Shown: positions 42,781 through 51,664 of the stretch, one piece after another | How positions within the stretch are numbered: position 1 is the stretch's first letter | Layout of the letters: the number at the start of each line of letters is the position of its first letter | From: Ornithomonoglobus_A sp045612845 | GTDB taxonomy: Bacteria > Bacillota > Clostridia > UBA1381 | Assembly: GCA_045612845.1 (NCBI GenBank) | Contig: JAZKZV010000003.1 | Span: 180,250-244,249, forward strand | Direction of reading: 5' to 3' | DNA length: 64,000 nucleotides | Translations under genes and position numbers: made by a program | The notes under the pieces: model-generated | The model's database searches: none | The model's input: the letters and a program-made list of their open reading frames with translations, nothing else | Told to the model about the DNA's origin: nothing

Positions 42781-44187
42781 ATGAAAAAGAATATAGGTTA
42801 TCACATAGCTTTTATAATATTTATAATTGCAGGCGCATTGTTATATAGCTCTTTGATTTTTAATAACAATGTGTGGTATGATGAGGCATACTCTCTTGCA
42901 ATGATTGAACACAGCTTTTCGGATATCTGTGCAATCACCGCTGCAGACGTACATCCGCCTCTGTACTACTTCGGGTTAAAAATATTCTGTATGATATTCG
43001 GTAACGAGATTATATTTACAAAAATCTTTTCTATTATACCTCTTATACTTATGATGATATTGGGGTATAGAAATATTTCTAAAATCTTTACCCATAAAGA
43101 GGGACTGATTTTTGTTGGTGCTATGTTTTTATTACCGCTTTACCTTATATACTCGGTAGAGATAAGAATGTACAGCTGGGCATCCTTTACAGTATTCGGC
43201 GCAGGAATATATGCCTACCGCGCAATTACTGAGGACAGGCGTTACTTCTGGATAATGTTTACCATCTTTGCAATACTCAGTGCATATCTGCACTATTTTG
43301 CATTCGTTTCTGTGCTTGTAATAAGCTTTATGCTTCTTCTTGGCTCAGTTTACAGATACAAAGTATCAAAGTGGTTTTTATCCACTGCGGCACTTGTGGT
43401 TGCTTATGTACCATGGATGTCGTCATTTTTAGGACAGCTTTCCGAGAAAGTAACAAACGAATACTGGATTGAACCAATAACACTTAAAACAGTAAAGGAA
43501 TTTTTTAATGTATGGCTTGGCTGCGGAGATTATACACGCTTTTATATACCATTCTTTGCGGCAGTCTTTGTACTATCCCTTGTTGTAATGTTTAAAAAGA
43601 CAGATTTTAAAAGACTTGCTTTGTCGCTCACAGGTTTGTTCATATTTGTGGGTACATGTCTTATAGGCATATTTGCCTCACTTGCAGTAAGACCCGTATT
43701 TATAGAAAGATATGCAATCCCCGCATTTCCATTTGTATTGACGGTAATTGCGCTCGGTCTGGGTCGTATAAAATCAAAAACAGTTATAACTCTTATAAGT
43801 CTTTGTGCCATACTTTTCTGCAGCAGTGCCTATATATATTCGTATGACATTGAATATAACTCGTCGGAAAGCTTTATATCCGATTCGCTCAAATCTGCAG
43901 AGTATGATTCGATAATATGCTATCAGGACTCACATCTTTATGGTGTTTTATCGTACTACGAGCCACAAAAGCCGATTTACCGACCAAAAGTATCGCAAGG
44001 CTCACCTTTTAAAAATGTTCTTCCGCTTGATGAGAGAAACGCAAACAACACAGAGAACATTCTTGTGTTTATGCCAAAGGGCGTGGCAGTTCCGTCGTGG
44101 ATATCCGATAATTACAACGTTTCATTTACATGCGAGATAGCAACATACGGAAGCTTCAGTGATATGTATACCTGTAATCCGTTTTAG
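42781..44187 (+). CDS. GT-C family membrane glycosyltransferase (GT39/ArnT-like)
   Basis: A 468-residue polytopic protein with about ten or more membrane segments. The first outer loop has WYDEAYS and, further on, DVHPPLYYFGLK, the Asp/Glu-containing signatures of GT-C enzymes that use polyprenyl-phosphate sugars (PMT, ArnT, PglI types). The C-terminal part (about 360-468) is soluble and outside. It probably glycosylates a wall polymer or surface protein; the SLH protein in this window is one possible acceptor, which is speculation. Confidence 0.82.
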   Translation: MKKNIGYHIAFIIFIIAGALLYSSLIFNNNVWYDEAYSLAMIEHSFSDICAITAADVHPPLYYFGLKIFCMIFGNEIIFTKIFSIIPLILMMILGYRNISKIFTHKEGLIFVGAMFLLPLYLIYSVEIRMYSWASFTVFGAGIYAYRAITEDRRYFWIMFTIFAILSAYLHYFAFVSVLVISFMLLLGSVYRYKVSKWFLSTAALVVAYVPWMSSFLGQLSEKVTNEYWIEPITLKTVKEFFNVWLGCGDYTRFYIPFFAAVFVLSLVVMFKKTDFKRLALSLTGLFIFVGTCLIGIFASLAVRPVFIERYAIPAFPFVLTVIALGLGRIKSKTVITLISLCAILFCSSAYIYSYDIEYNSSESFISDSLKSAEYDSIICYQDSHLYGVLSYYEPQKPIYRPKVSQGSPFKNVLPLDERNANNTENILVFMPKGVAVPSWISDNYNVSFTCEIATYGSFSDMYTCNPF

Positions 44188-44266
44188 TTATATTAGATAA
44201 AAAACACTCAAAATCGGCATTTTTTTATAATAGTTTGGAAAAATTAAAAAAATTTTAAAAAAAGAC

Positions 44267-44295
44267 TTGAAATTATTTTTAAAATGTTGTATACT
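44267..44295 (+). promoter_or_regulatory. Sigma-A promoter of rpsT
   Basis: TTGAAA (44267-44272) and TATACT (44290-44295), 17-base spacer, with an A/T-rich upstream stretch that could act as an UP element. Confidence 0.85.
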
Positions 44296-44334
44296 GTTAT
44301 GGTGTTATACATTAAATTCGTGGAGGTGTAAAAA

Positions 44335-44598
44335 ATGCCAAATATTAAGTCTGCAAAAAAACGTGTATTGGTTACACAGAAAAAGACTTTAATCAATCAA
44401 ATGCACAAGACTGCTTTAAAGACTGCTATTAAGAAGTTCGAAGCAGCTGTGGAGGCCGCTGATAAGGAAAATGTTAAGCCTTTATTCAATGATGCGGTTA
44501 AGAAATTAGATATGGGCGTTAAGCAGGGTATTCTTCATAAGAATACAGCAGCGAGAAAGAAATCTCAACTTGCTGTTAAGCTTGCAAAATTAGCGTAA
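44335..44598 (+). CDS. rpsT: 30S ribosomal protein S20
   Basis: The 87-residue helical S20 that binds 16S rRNA early in assembly: PNIKSAKKRVLVTQKK start, basic throughout, ending in HKNTAARKKSQL. GGAGGTG precedes the ATG. Own promoter and terminator. In many Clostridia rpsT neighbours gpr; here gpr is about 18 kb away. Confidence 0.97.
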   Translation: MPNIKSAKKRVLVTQKKTLINQMHKTALKTAIKKFEAAVEAADKENVKPLFNDAVKKLDMGVKQGILHKNTAARKKSQLAVKLAKLA

Positions 44599-44617
44599 GT
44601 TTCTAAAAAGCAAAGCA

Positions 44618-44645
44618 GACGGTGTAGAATTACATCGTCTTTTTT
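44618..44645 (+). terminator. Terminator after rpsT
   Basis: GACGGTGTA-gaat-TACATCGTC followed by TTTTTTC, 20 bases after the stop codon. Confidence 0.9.
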
Positions 44646-44663
44646 CTTGCTCCAAAAGAATAG

Positions 44664-44692
44664 TTGACAACACACCGATATTATACTATAAT
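44664..44692 (+). promoter_or_regulatory. Sigma-A promoter of the parvulin-xseB-ispA operon
   Basis: Perfect TTGACA (44664-44669) and TATAAT (44687-44692), 17-base spacer. Confidence 0.92.
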
Positions 44693-44725
44693 AGTGGTAT
44701 AATAATTACGGTTGGGAGAAGAACA

Positions 44726-45949
44726 ATGTTAAAGAAATTACTGTTATCTTTTATATTTGCAGCAGCAGTTACAACCATATCGGCAAATGCTGCAACCATA
44801 GAATTTACAATAGGCGAAAAAGACTATAATTTAGAAAAAAACACAGTCGTGTCGCAAAGTACACTTGAGGCTGCGCCATATGTTGCAAACGACAGAACCA
44901 TGGTGCCTATCCGTGTGATTTCCGAGGCTTTTGACGCAAATGTTAAATGGAACGGAGAGGACAAAACTGTCAGCATTTCTGATGACTATAAAAAGATAAT
45001 ACTTACAATAAATTCAAAAACTGCGCTTGTTGACGACAGCGAGGTTACACTTGACAGTGCACCCGTTGTAATTAACGACAGAACCTTTGTTCCCTTAAGA
45101 TTTATAAGCGAAAGCTTAGGCTATAACGTAAACTATGTAAATACTACAAAACAGGTTGTTATTGATAACACACCCATAATTATTAAATGTGGAGATGTAA
45201 AAATTTCTTTTGCTGAGTATTGCGGTCTTTACGACCTGTACATAAATAATATCAATTTAGAAGTTCCTTACGACGAAATAACTGATGATATGAAAAAGCT
45301 TGCAGCACAGACAACATTTAAGGACTTGCAAAATATGGCTAAAATGGCAAATACATTCTCGTATTTGAAATTTGACCCTACAGACGAAACATCAATACGT
45401 GTATGGATTGAGGCAGACAACGAAATGTTTTCTCCGTCTCTTAATGCGCTAAGTGCTCTTACCCACGAGAAGTTCTATTTATGGGCACAAAGCACAGTTC
45501 TTCGTAAGCTTATGGAGGGCAATGATGCACAGCAAGTATACGAAAATGAATACGTATGCGCAAAGCATGTTTTAGTTGACGATGAAAAAGATGCAAATAC
45601 AGTTTATAAAAAGGCGATTGCCGGCACAGACTTCGATAAGCTGATACAGGAATTCGGCAAAGACCCGGGTATGGCATATTCCCCCGACGGATATTTGTTT
45701 ACAAAAGGCGAAATGGTCGAGGAATTTGAAAATGCAACATTCGCCCTCGAAATCGGCAAAATAAGCGAGCCTGTAAAAAGCGTATACGGATACCATATAA
45801 TAAAAAGAGAGGCTCTTCCCGAGTTGACAGACGAAACCAAGGAAACTATTTACATAAATATTGCGACTCAGAAACTTAATGATTCACCTGACCCCGAAAT
45901 AATAGTATCACTTGAGGAGCTTAATAAAAAGGAGGTTTTTGAACTATGA
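44726..45949 (+). CDS. Secreted foldase: copper-amine-oxidase-N-like repeats plus parvulin (PpiC/PrsA-type) domain
   Basis: A 407-residue secreted protein. Signal peptide (1-22, cleavage near ANA-A), then two copies of the copper amine oxidase N-like unit (about 25-145; NDRTMVPIRVISEAFDANVKWNG and NDRTFVPLRFISESLGY), a helical linker, and a C-terminal parvulin domain (about 275-375) with CAKHVLVDDEKDA, FGKDPGMAYSPDGYLF and YGYHIIKRE. It has no lipobox, unlike PrsA, so the N-terminal units probably hold it in the wall. It should help exported proteins fold. Its stop overlaps the xseB start (ATGA). Confidence 0.88.
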   Translation: MLKKLLLSFIFAAAVTTISANAATIEFTIGEKDYNLEKNTVVSQSTLEAAPYVANDRTMVPIRVISEAFDANVKWNGEDKTVSISDDYKKIILTINSKTALVDDSEVTLDSAPVVINDRTFVPLRFISESLGYNVNYVNTTKQVVIDNTPIIIKCGDVKISFAEYCGLYDLYINNINLEVPYDEITDDMKKLAAQTTFKDLQNMAKMANTFSYLKFDPTDETSIRVWIEADNEMFSPSLNALSALTHEKFYLWAQSTVLRKLMEGNDAQQVYENEYVCAKHVLVDDEKDANTVYKKAIAGTDFDKLIQEFGKDPGMAYSPDGYLFTKGEMVEEFENATFALEIGKISEPVKSVYGYHIIKREALPELTDETKETIYINIATQKLNDSPDPEIIVSLEELNKKEVFEL

Positions 45950-46155
45950 ATACATTCGAAGAACAAATTTCCAAGTTAGAAGAAATTGTACGTAAATTAG
46001 AGGGCAACGACTGCTCGCTTGATGATTCTTTAAAGCTGTTTGAAGAGGGCATAAAGCTTTCAAAGTCCTGCCATAACATGCTTGAGGAAGCACAAAAAAA
46101 GGTGAATGTGCTCGTAAATGGCGAAAAACAGGAGTTTGAGGATTTAAACAACTAA
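45946..46155 (+). CDS. xseB: Exodeoxyribonuclease VII small subunit
   Basis: A 69-residue small subunit: FEEQISKLEEIVRKLEGND start and SLKLFEEGIKLSKSCHNML, two helices as in the family. It overlaps the foldase gene by 4 bases and is followed by ispA after 20 bases. The large subunit xseA is not beside it but 2 kb away on the opposite strand. Confidence 0.95.
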   Translation: MNTFEEQISKLEEIVRKLEGNDCSLDDSLKLFEEGIKLSKSCHNMLEEAQKKVNVLVNGEKQEFEDLNN

Positions 46156-46175
46156 ATTTCTTTGGAGGAAATGAC

Positions 46176-47045
46176 GTGAAAAAAAACTTAGATATGTTGA
46201 TTGAAAAAATCAATACATCTCTTGATATGTACCTTGGCGCAAAGGATAATCTGCAAAAGGATATTTACGAAATGATGCGCTATGCACTTATGGCGGGCGG
46301 AAAACGTTTAAGACCCGTGCTTATGCTATCGGTATGCAAAATGTGCGGGGGAGATATAGAAGAAGCTCTGCCTTTTGCTTGTGCAATGGAGATGATACAC
46401 ACATATTCTCTTGTTCACGACGACCTGCCCGCAATGGATGATGATGACCTACGCAGAGGAGCGCCTACATGCCACGTAAAATTCGGCGAGGCAAATGCTA
46501 TTTTAACGGGAGATGCTCTATTAAATAAGGCATTTGAGGTTATGGCGGAGCATGGCGCAAAAAATCCGCAAAAGGCGCTTAAGGTAATGTCTGTTATTGC
46601 AAAATCATCCGGCACTGACGGTATGATTGGCGGACAGCTTTTGGATATAGAGAACGGTGCAATGTCGCAAGAGAGATTAGAGTATGTAGACTCTCTAAAA
46701 ACAGGCGCAATAATAAAAAGCTCGTGTGTTGCGGGCGCAATATTTGCCGATGCAACAAATGAGGAGATTAAAGCTTGCGAAGATTTTGCACATCATCTTG
46801 GGATTGCGTTCCAGATTTGTGATGATATTTTAGATGTTACGGGAACCCAAGAGGATTTAGGCAAACCAATTGGCTCGGACAGTGAGATGGAGCGAACAAC
46901 ATACGTAAAAACATTTGGTCTTGACGGTGCAAAGGCGCTCCTTGATGAGCATACCGATAAGGCACTTAAGGCTATAGCGGTATTTGGCGATAAAGCCAAC
47001 TTCCTGTGTGAGCTTACAAAATATCTTGCAAGCAGAAATAATTAA
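46176..47045 (+). CDS. ispA: Farnesyl (polyprenyl) diphosphate synthase IspA
   Basis: A 289-residue trans-prenyltransferase. Starts at GTG 46176 with GGAGG 7 bases upstream. First Asp-rich motif DDLPAMDDDDLRRG, second Asp-rich motif QICDDILDVTG, plus GGKRLRPVLML and MIGGQLLDIE. It supplies C15 units to UppS encoded elsewhere in the window. Confidence 0.95.
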   Translation: MKKNLDMLIEKINTSLDMYLGAKDNLQKDIYEMMRYALMAGGKRLRPVLMLSVCKMCGGDIEEALPFACAMEMIHTYSLVHDDLPAMDDDDLRRGAPTCHVKFGEANAILTGDALLNKAFEVMAEHGAKNPQKALKVMSVIAKSSGTDGMIGGQLLDIENGAMSQERLEYVDSLKTGAIIKSSCVAGAIFADATNEEIKACEDFAHHLGIAFQICDDILDVTGTQEDLGKPIGSDSEMERTTYVKTFGLDGAKALLDEHTDKALKAIAVFGDKANFLCELTKYLASRNN

Positions 47046-47061
47046 AAACCGAGGATAAGAA

Positions 47062-47769
47062 ATGAAACTTCTACTATTTAAGACAGGACTAAAAGACGGA
47101 TTGCCAATAGGCATAGGATACCTGGCGGTGTCCTTTTCTTTTGGAATTGCCGCAGTTGCCGCGGGATTATCGCCTATGGAGGCACTTCTGATTTCTATGA
47201 CGAATCTGACTTCTGCGGGACAGTTTGCAGGCATCGGCATAATAGCCGCATCAGGTACATATTTAGAAATGGCAATCTCACAGCTTGTAATAAATTTAAG
47301 ATATGCACTTATGGGAATATCCCTCTCACAAAAGCTTGATAAATCTTTTAGCAGAATGCATGCCATTTTATTAGGGCATATGACAACCGACGAGATTTTT
47401 GCAGTTTCCGTAAGCAGAGTAAAGCCCGTAACACCAATATATTATATGGGTCTTGCCACACTACCGTATATAGGCTGGTCGCTTGGTACTGCAATGGGTG
47501 CATTTTTTGGTGCTCTTCTTCCTACGGATATACGTCTGGCATTGTCGGTTGCTATCTACGGAATGTTTATTGCAATAGTTGTGCCTGAGGCAAAGAAGGA
47601 TTTTTCTGTGCTTTTAGTATCGCTTATCGCAGTGGCTCTAAGCTGTATTATATACTTTGTTCCATGCCTTGATTTTATAACAAGCGGATTTTCTATTATT
47701 ATATGTGCAGTTATTGCCTCACTTATCGGTGCACTTATTTTCCCGAAAGGAGACGATGAAAATGAATAA
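47062..47769 (+). CDS. azlC: Branched-chain amino acid exporter, large subunit AzlC
   Basis: A 235-residue membrane protein of the AzlC family with about seven or eight hydrophobic segments and the family motifs PIGIGYLAVSFSFGI and MTNLTSAGQFAG. With AzlD it exports branched-chain amino acids or analogues. It starts 16 bases after ispA and overlaps azlD by 8 bases. Confidence 0.93.
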   Translation: MKLLLFKTGLKDGLPIGIGYLAVSFSFGIAAVAAGLSPMEALLISMTNLTSAGQFAGIGIIAASGTYLEMAISQLVINLRYALMGISLSQKLDKSFSRMHAILLGHMTTDEIFAVSVSRVKPVTPIYYMGLATLPYIGWSLGTAMGAFFGALLPTDIRLALSVAIYGMFIAIVVPEAKKDFSVLLVSLIAVALSCIIYFVPCLDFITSGFSIIICAVIASLIGALIFPKGDDENE

Positions 47770-48073
47770 TTTCTGGATTTACCTTTTGGTTATGTTTGGC
47801 GTTACATACCTAATACGCGTTTTACCGCTTGCCTTGATACGTCATCAGATTAAAAATAAATATATACGTTCATTTTTGCACTATATCCCCTACACAGTGC
47901 TTTGCGCCATGACTTTCCCCGCAGTTTTCTACTCGGTAGAAAACCCAACTGCGGCAGTAGCAGGTGTAGCGTGCGCACTTATACTTGCATTTTTAAATAA
48001 AAGCCTGTGCACAGTTGCCGCCGCCGCAAGTGCTATGGTATATGTTGTAGGACTTTTAGTAAATTATTTATAA
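47762..48073 (+). CDS. azlD: Branched-chain amino acid exporter, small subunit AzlD
   Basis: A 103-residue membrane protein with three to four hydrophobic segments (FGVTYLIRVLPLALIR, YIPYTVLCAMTFPAVFY). I start at ATG 47762 (AAAGGAG 9 bases upstream); the ATG at 47756 has only 3 bases. It overlaps azlC by 8 bases. Confidence 0.92.
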   Translation: MNNFWIYLLVMFGVTYLIRVLPLALIRHQIKNKYIRSFLHYIPYTVLCAMTFPAVFYSVENPTAAVAGVACALILAFLNKSLCTVAAAASAMVYVVGLLVNYL

Positions 48074-48075
48074 AC

Positions 48076-48104
48076 AAAAAAGGCACAAGGACTGTGCCTT
48101 TTTT
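48076..48104. terminator. Bidirectional terminator between azlD and xseA
   Basis: AAAAAAGGCACA-aggac-TGTGCCTTTTTT, perfect 12-base arms, U-tract in both directions, between convergent genes. Confidence 0.95.
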
Positions 48105-48129
48105 AAGTTGTGGATAATTTTAACATCCC

Positions 48130-49308
48130 CTATTTAGCATAACATTCAACATCGCCATCTCTTAACTTTAGTGTGAACTCATCACCGCTTGTAAGGTCGT
48201 CCTTTGTACGTACCACATCACCCTTTTGTGTAACTGCTATTGAGTATCCGCGTGATAGAGTCTGCAACGGACTTAGTACATCAAGCTTTGACGCGCTCTC
48301 GCCAAGGACACGTCTTCCCTCCGAAAGCTTTAGCATAAGCTTGTTTTCCATATGCTTTACAAAGTTATCTATTCTCTGATAGTTTTCTTCTATTATCTCT
48401 GTCGGATTTTTTATCCGCATTGAGCTGACACGAACCTTGTTATTTTCTATTCGCTTGAGTGTTGCGTTTAATGCTCTTGTTTTATAATTCTCTACCGCCG
48501 CACCAAGCTCAAGAGTTGAGGGCACTGCAATTTCTGCCGCCGCAGACGGTGTGGGTGCTCTTAAATCTGCTACAAAATCTGCAATGGTAAAATCGGTTTC
48601 GTGTCCTACCGCACTTATTATCGGTATTTTCGATTCAAATATGGCACGTGCAACAATCTCCTCGTTATATGCCCATAAGTCCTCAATACTTCCGCCGCCG
48701 CGTCCGACAATTAAAGTATCTACCATTTCTGTATCGTTAAAGTAGCTAATAGCCTCTACAATACTTTGAGAAGCACCCGTACCCTGTACCTGTGTGGGGT
48801 AAATTATAATTTCTGCAAGAGGGTAACGTCTGGTAATTACGTTTATAATATCTCTTACCGCTGCACCCGTTGTTGCAGTTGATACACCTATTCTTTGGGG
48901 AAACTTAGGGATTGGTTTTTTATGTCCCTCATCAAAGAGCCCCTCCTCGCCAAGCTTTGCCTTTAGCTGTTCATATGCAACGTATAATTCTCCGACACCG
49001 TCGGGTATCATCTCCTCAATATAGAGCTGATATGCACCACTCGGCTCGTACACACCCACTCTGCCGCGCGCCAAAACCTTCATACCGTCTGATGGCATAA
49101 ACGAAAGCTTTGATGCCGCACCCTTGAACATAACCGCTTTTAATACACCGCCCTCGTCCTTTAAAGTGGTGTAGATATGTCCCGAATAATGTGGCTTAAA
49201 GTTTGATAATTCGCCCTTAACCCATACATTATTTAAGGCAACGTTCTTATCTAAAATTACTTTTATATATCCGTTTATCTGCGAAACGGTGGCTGTTCTT
49301 GGCTCCAT
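48130..49308 (-). CDS. xseA: Exodeoxyribonuclease VII large subunit
   Basis: A 392-residue large subunit: N-terminal OB fold (TVSQINGYIKVILDKN...VWVKGELSNFKPHYSGHIY), then catalytic domain with VSTATTGAAVRDIINVITRRYP, GRGGGSIEDLWAYNEE, SAVGHETDFTIADFVADLRAPTPSAAAE and a coiled C-terminus. I start at ATG 49308 (GGAG 6 bases upstream). The start lies inside the 3' end of the TsaD-like gene. Its partner xseB is in a separate convergent operon. Confidence 0.95.
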   Translation of the reverse strand: MEPRTATVSQINGYIKVILDKNVALNNVWVKGELSNFKPHYSGHIYTTLKDEGGVLKAVMFKGAASKLSFMPSDGMKVLARGRVGVYEPSGAYQLYIEEMIPDGVGELYVAYEQLKAKLGEEGLFDEGHKKPIPKFPQRIGVSTATTGAAVRDIINVITRRYPLAEIIIYPTQVQGTGASQSIVEAISYFNDTEMVDTLIVGRGGGSIEDLWAYNEEIVARAIFESKIPIISAVGHETDFTIADFVADLRAPTPSAAAEIAVPSTLELGAAVENYKTRALNATLKRIENNKVRVSSMRIKNPTEIIEENYQRIDNFVKHMENKLMLKLSEGRRVLGESASKLDVLSPLQTLSRGYSIAVTQKGDVVRTKDDLTSGDEFTLKLRDGDVECYAK

Positions 49309-50225
49309 ATTTCTCTCCATTTCAATCTTGATAATTCAGCAATACCTACTGCATTATCTGACGATAATTCTTTTGTTGCAAAGTATAGCTTTGCTTTTAC
49401 GTTATTTTCGAGCTCTGTGCGAATTACCTCATTCGAGGCAACTCCGCCCACTACAAGTATTCTTTTTATATTTGTCTTACACACTGCATTATTTAGTGCA
49501 CATACAAGCATTTTTGCAATGTTTTTAAGTGTTGAATATGCAATTTCTCCGTCAGTATATTTACCAATGTATGTCCCCATTTTAGTTTCGACACCCGAAA
49601 AGCTCATATGTGTATCATTGACCGATACAGGCATTTTAATTTCCTTTTGTGTCCCCTTTGCAATAGCCTCCATATGAACACCACAAGGGAATGGCAGACC
49701 TAATTTTACACCTGTGCGGTCTATGTACTGACCCGCGCTTATATCTGTTGTGCCGCCTATAATCTCATGAGAAAACCCGTTTTGAGGATTTGTCTTTAAA
49801 ATCTCTGTTGTACCGCCCGATAAATGTACAGATAAAAAACTGTCCTCTAACAGCTCATATGCATTTGCAGAATATATGCCTGCCATTACGTGTCCGTCCT
49901 GATGCGAAAATTCATACACAGGGACACTAAAAGCTTTTGCTATACCTCTGCCAAAAGCCTCACCCACCGCAAATACAGGCATATATGAGCCCTCTACGTT
50001 TCGCGGTCTTGTACTTATTCCAACAGCACCCACTTTGCCTTTAATATTTAATTCCTCAAAAAGTGCAGCTATATTTTTTGTGTGTAAGAAAACCCCGTCA
50101 GACTGGCGAATTCCTCGTTCGCCTTCTTTGACGGGGAGAATGCGACGAATGTTTTTATAACCGTCTTCGTCTACTGCACCAACAGACGTGGTGTAATTTG
50201 ATGTATCAAACCCTAAAAAAATCAT
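49275..50225 (-). CDS. TsaD/Kae1-like paralogue (ASKHA fold)
   Basis: A 316-residue protein of the Kae1/TsaD (formerly O-sialoglycoprotein endopeptidase) family. FLGFDTSNYTTS opens the fold; the metal His pair is HQDGH instead of the HMEGH of true TsaD; VHLSGGTTEIL and VVGGVASNE are the nucleotide-binding parts. True TsaD is normally near 335-345 residues with HMEGH; this looks like the second, shorter paralogue seen in some Firmicutes, whose function is not established. It overlaps nusB by 4 bases and xseA by 34, so expression is tied to that operon. Confidence 0.8.
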   Translation of the reverse strand: MIFLGFDTSNYTTSVGAVDEDGYKNIRRILPVKEGERGIRQSDGVFLHTKNIAALFEELNIKGKVGAVGISTRPRNVEGSYMPVFAVGEAFGRGIAKAFSVPVYEFSHQDGHVMAGIYSANAYELLEDSFLSVHLSGGTTEILKTNPQNGFSHEIIGGTTDISAGQYIDRTGVKLGLPFPCGVHMEAIAKGTQKEIKMPVSVNDTHMSFSGVETKMGTYIGKYTDGEIAYSTLKNIAKMLVCALNNAVCKTNIKRILVVGGVASNEVIRTELENNVKAKLYFATKELSSDNAVGIAELSRLKWREIWSQEQPPFRR

Positions 50226-50632
50226 AGTTCCTTTGCAACTGATGCCAATATTCCGTTTACAAATTTAGCCTCTTCGTCATCTCCGTATGTTTTTGTGATT
50301 TCCACCGCTTCGTTTATGGCAACACTCACTGGTACATCTTCAACATATTTCATTTCGTAAATTGCAAGCCTCAAAACCGAGTGCGCAACTTTGGGTATTC
50401 TCTTTAGTGTCCAGTTACTCTTCAGATATTTTTCCACAGTTGCATCAAGCTCGTCTGTTTTTTCGCCCACACCTTTAACAACTGAACTTATATATCCGAG
50501 ATTATCCTCGCACTCAGGCTTTTCTTCTAAAAGATAATAAATCATTTCGTTTATTTCTTCACCATGCTGATTAAGTTGAAATACAAGCGTGAAAGCATCT
50601 TTTCTTGCTTCGCTTCTTGATTGTTTTTTCAT
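50222..50632 (-). CDS. nusB: Transcription antitermination factor NusB
   Basis: A 136-residue helical protein that acts with S10 at rRNA antitermination boxes. Signatures: SEARKDAFTLVFQL start and the closing RLAIYEMKYVEDVPVSVAINEAVEITKTYGDDEEAKFVNGIL. It starts 18 bases after galE... transcribed galE to nusB, and overlaps the TsaD-like gene by 4 bases. Confidence 0.95.
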   Translation of the reverse strand: MKKQSRSEARKDAFTLVFQLNQHGEEINEMIYYLLEEKPECEDNLGYISSVVKGVGEKTDELDATVEKYLKSNWTLKRIPKVAHSVLRLAIYEMKYVEDVPVSVAINEAVEITKTYGDDEEAKFVNGILASVAKEL

Positions 50633-50650
50633 TTAGTTTACCTCGTCTAA

Positions 50651-51664
50651 TTAGTCGTTAAAGCCATTTGGATTTGTTGATTGCCATCTCCACGAATCCT
50701 CGCACATTTCTTCGATACCTCTTTTTGCCTCCCAGCCAAGCTCTTCTCTTGCTTTTTTAGGGTCTGCAAAGCACTCGGCAATATCGCCAGGTCGTCTTGG
50801 GTCTATCTGATACGGAATTTCCTTACCGCAAGCCTTTGAAAATGATTTTATAACCTCAAGAACACTGTATCCGTTACCTGTACCGAGATTGTATATATGA
50901 ACACCGCTTTTTCCTGTGTTCTTCTCAATAGCCTTTAAATGTCCCAAAGCTAAGTCCACAACGTGAATGTAGTCTCTTACACCTGTTCCGTCTTTAGTTG
51001 CATAGTCATCACCGAATACATGTACTTTCTCGAGCTTACCTACTGCAACCTGTGCAACGTAGGGAAGAAGATTGTTTGGAATTCCCTTGGGGTCTTCGCC
51101 GATTTTTCCGCTCTTGTGTGCACCTATCGGGTTAAAATAGCGAAGTAATGTAACTGAGAGCTTATTGTTTGCTTTTTGGATATCAGTTAAAATATTCTCT
51201 ATCATAAGCTTTGTTGAGCCATACGGATTTGTTGTTGATAGCGGAAAATCCTCTGTAATAGGCACAGTCTTTGGTGTACCGTACACTGTTGCAGATGACG
51301 AGAATACAATGTTTTGAACATCATATTTTTCCATTAGCTGCATAAGGTGAAGTGTTCCTGTTATATTATTATGATAGTATGTTATAGGAATTTTTGTTGA
51401 CTGACCAACCGCTTTAAGACCTGCAAAATGAATAACTGCGTCAATTTTTTGTTCTTTAAAGACAGTCTCCATTGCATTGTAGTCTAACATATCAATTTCA
51501 TAGAATGGGAAGTCCTTGCCTGTTAATTCCTTTACTACATCAAGACTCTTTTTGCATGAATTCATAAGATTATCCAGAACAACTATTTCGTAGCCTTGGT
51601 TTAAAAGCTCCACGCAAGTATGCGAACCTATATATCCCGCTCCGCCCGTTACTAAAATTTTCAT
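50651..51664 (-). CDS. galE: UDP-glucose 4-epimerase
   Basis: A 337-residue NAD-dependent epimerase interconverting UDP-glucose and UDP-galactose for the Leloir pathway and surface polymers. GGAGYIGSHT (about 7-16), SSSATVYG with the catalytic Ser/Thr, and NPYGSTK with Tyr/Lys (about 150). Its ATG shares one base with the coaBC stop codon. Confidence 0.95.
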   Translation of the reverse strand: MKILVTGGAGYIGSHTCVELLNQGYEIVVLDNLMNSCKKSLDVVKELTGKDFPFYEIDMLDYNAMETVFKEQKIDAVIHFAGLKAVGQSTKIPITYYHNNITGTLHLMQLMEKYDVQNIVFSSSATVYGTPKTVPITEDFPLSTTNPYGSTKLMIENILTDIQKANNKLSVTLLRYFNPIGAHKSGKIGEDPKGIPNNLLPYVAQVAVGKLEKVHVFGDDYATKDGTGVRDYIHVVDLALGHLKAIEKNTGKSGVHIYNLGTGNGYSVLEVIKSFSKACGKEIPYQIDPRRPGDIAECFADPKKAREELGWEAKRGIEEMCEDSWRWQSTNPNGFND

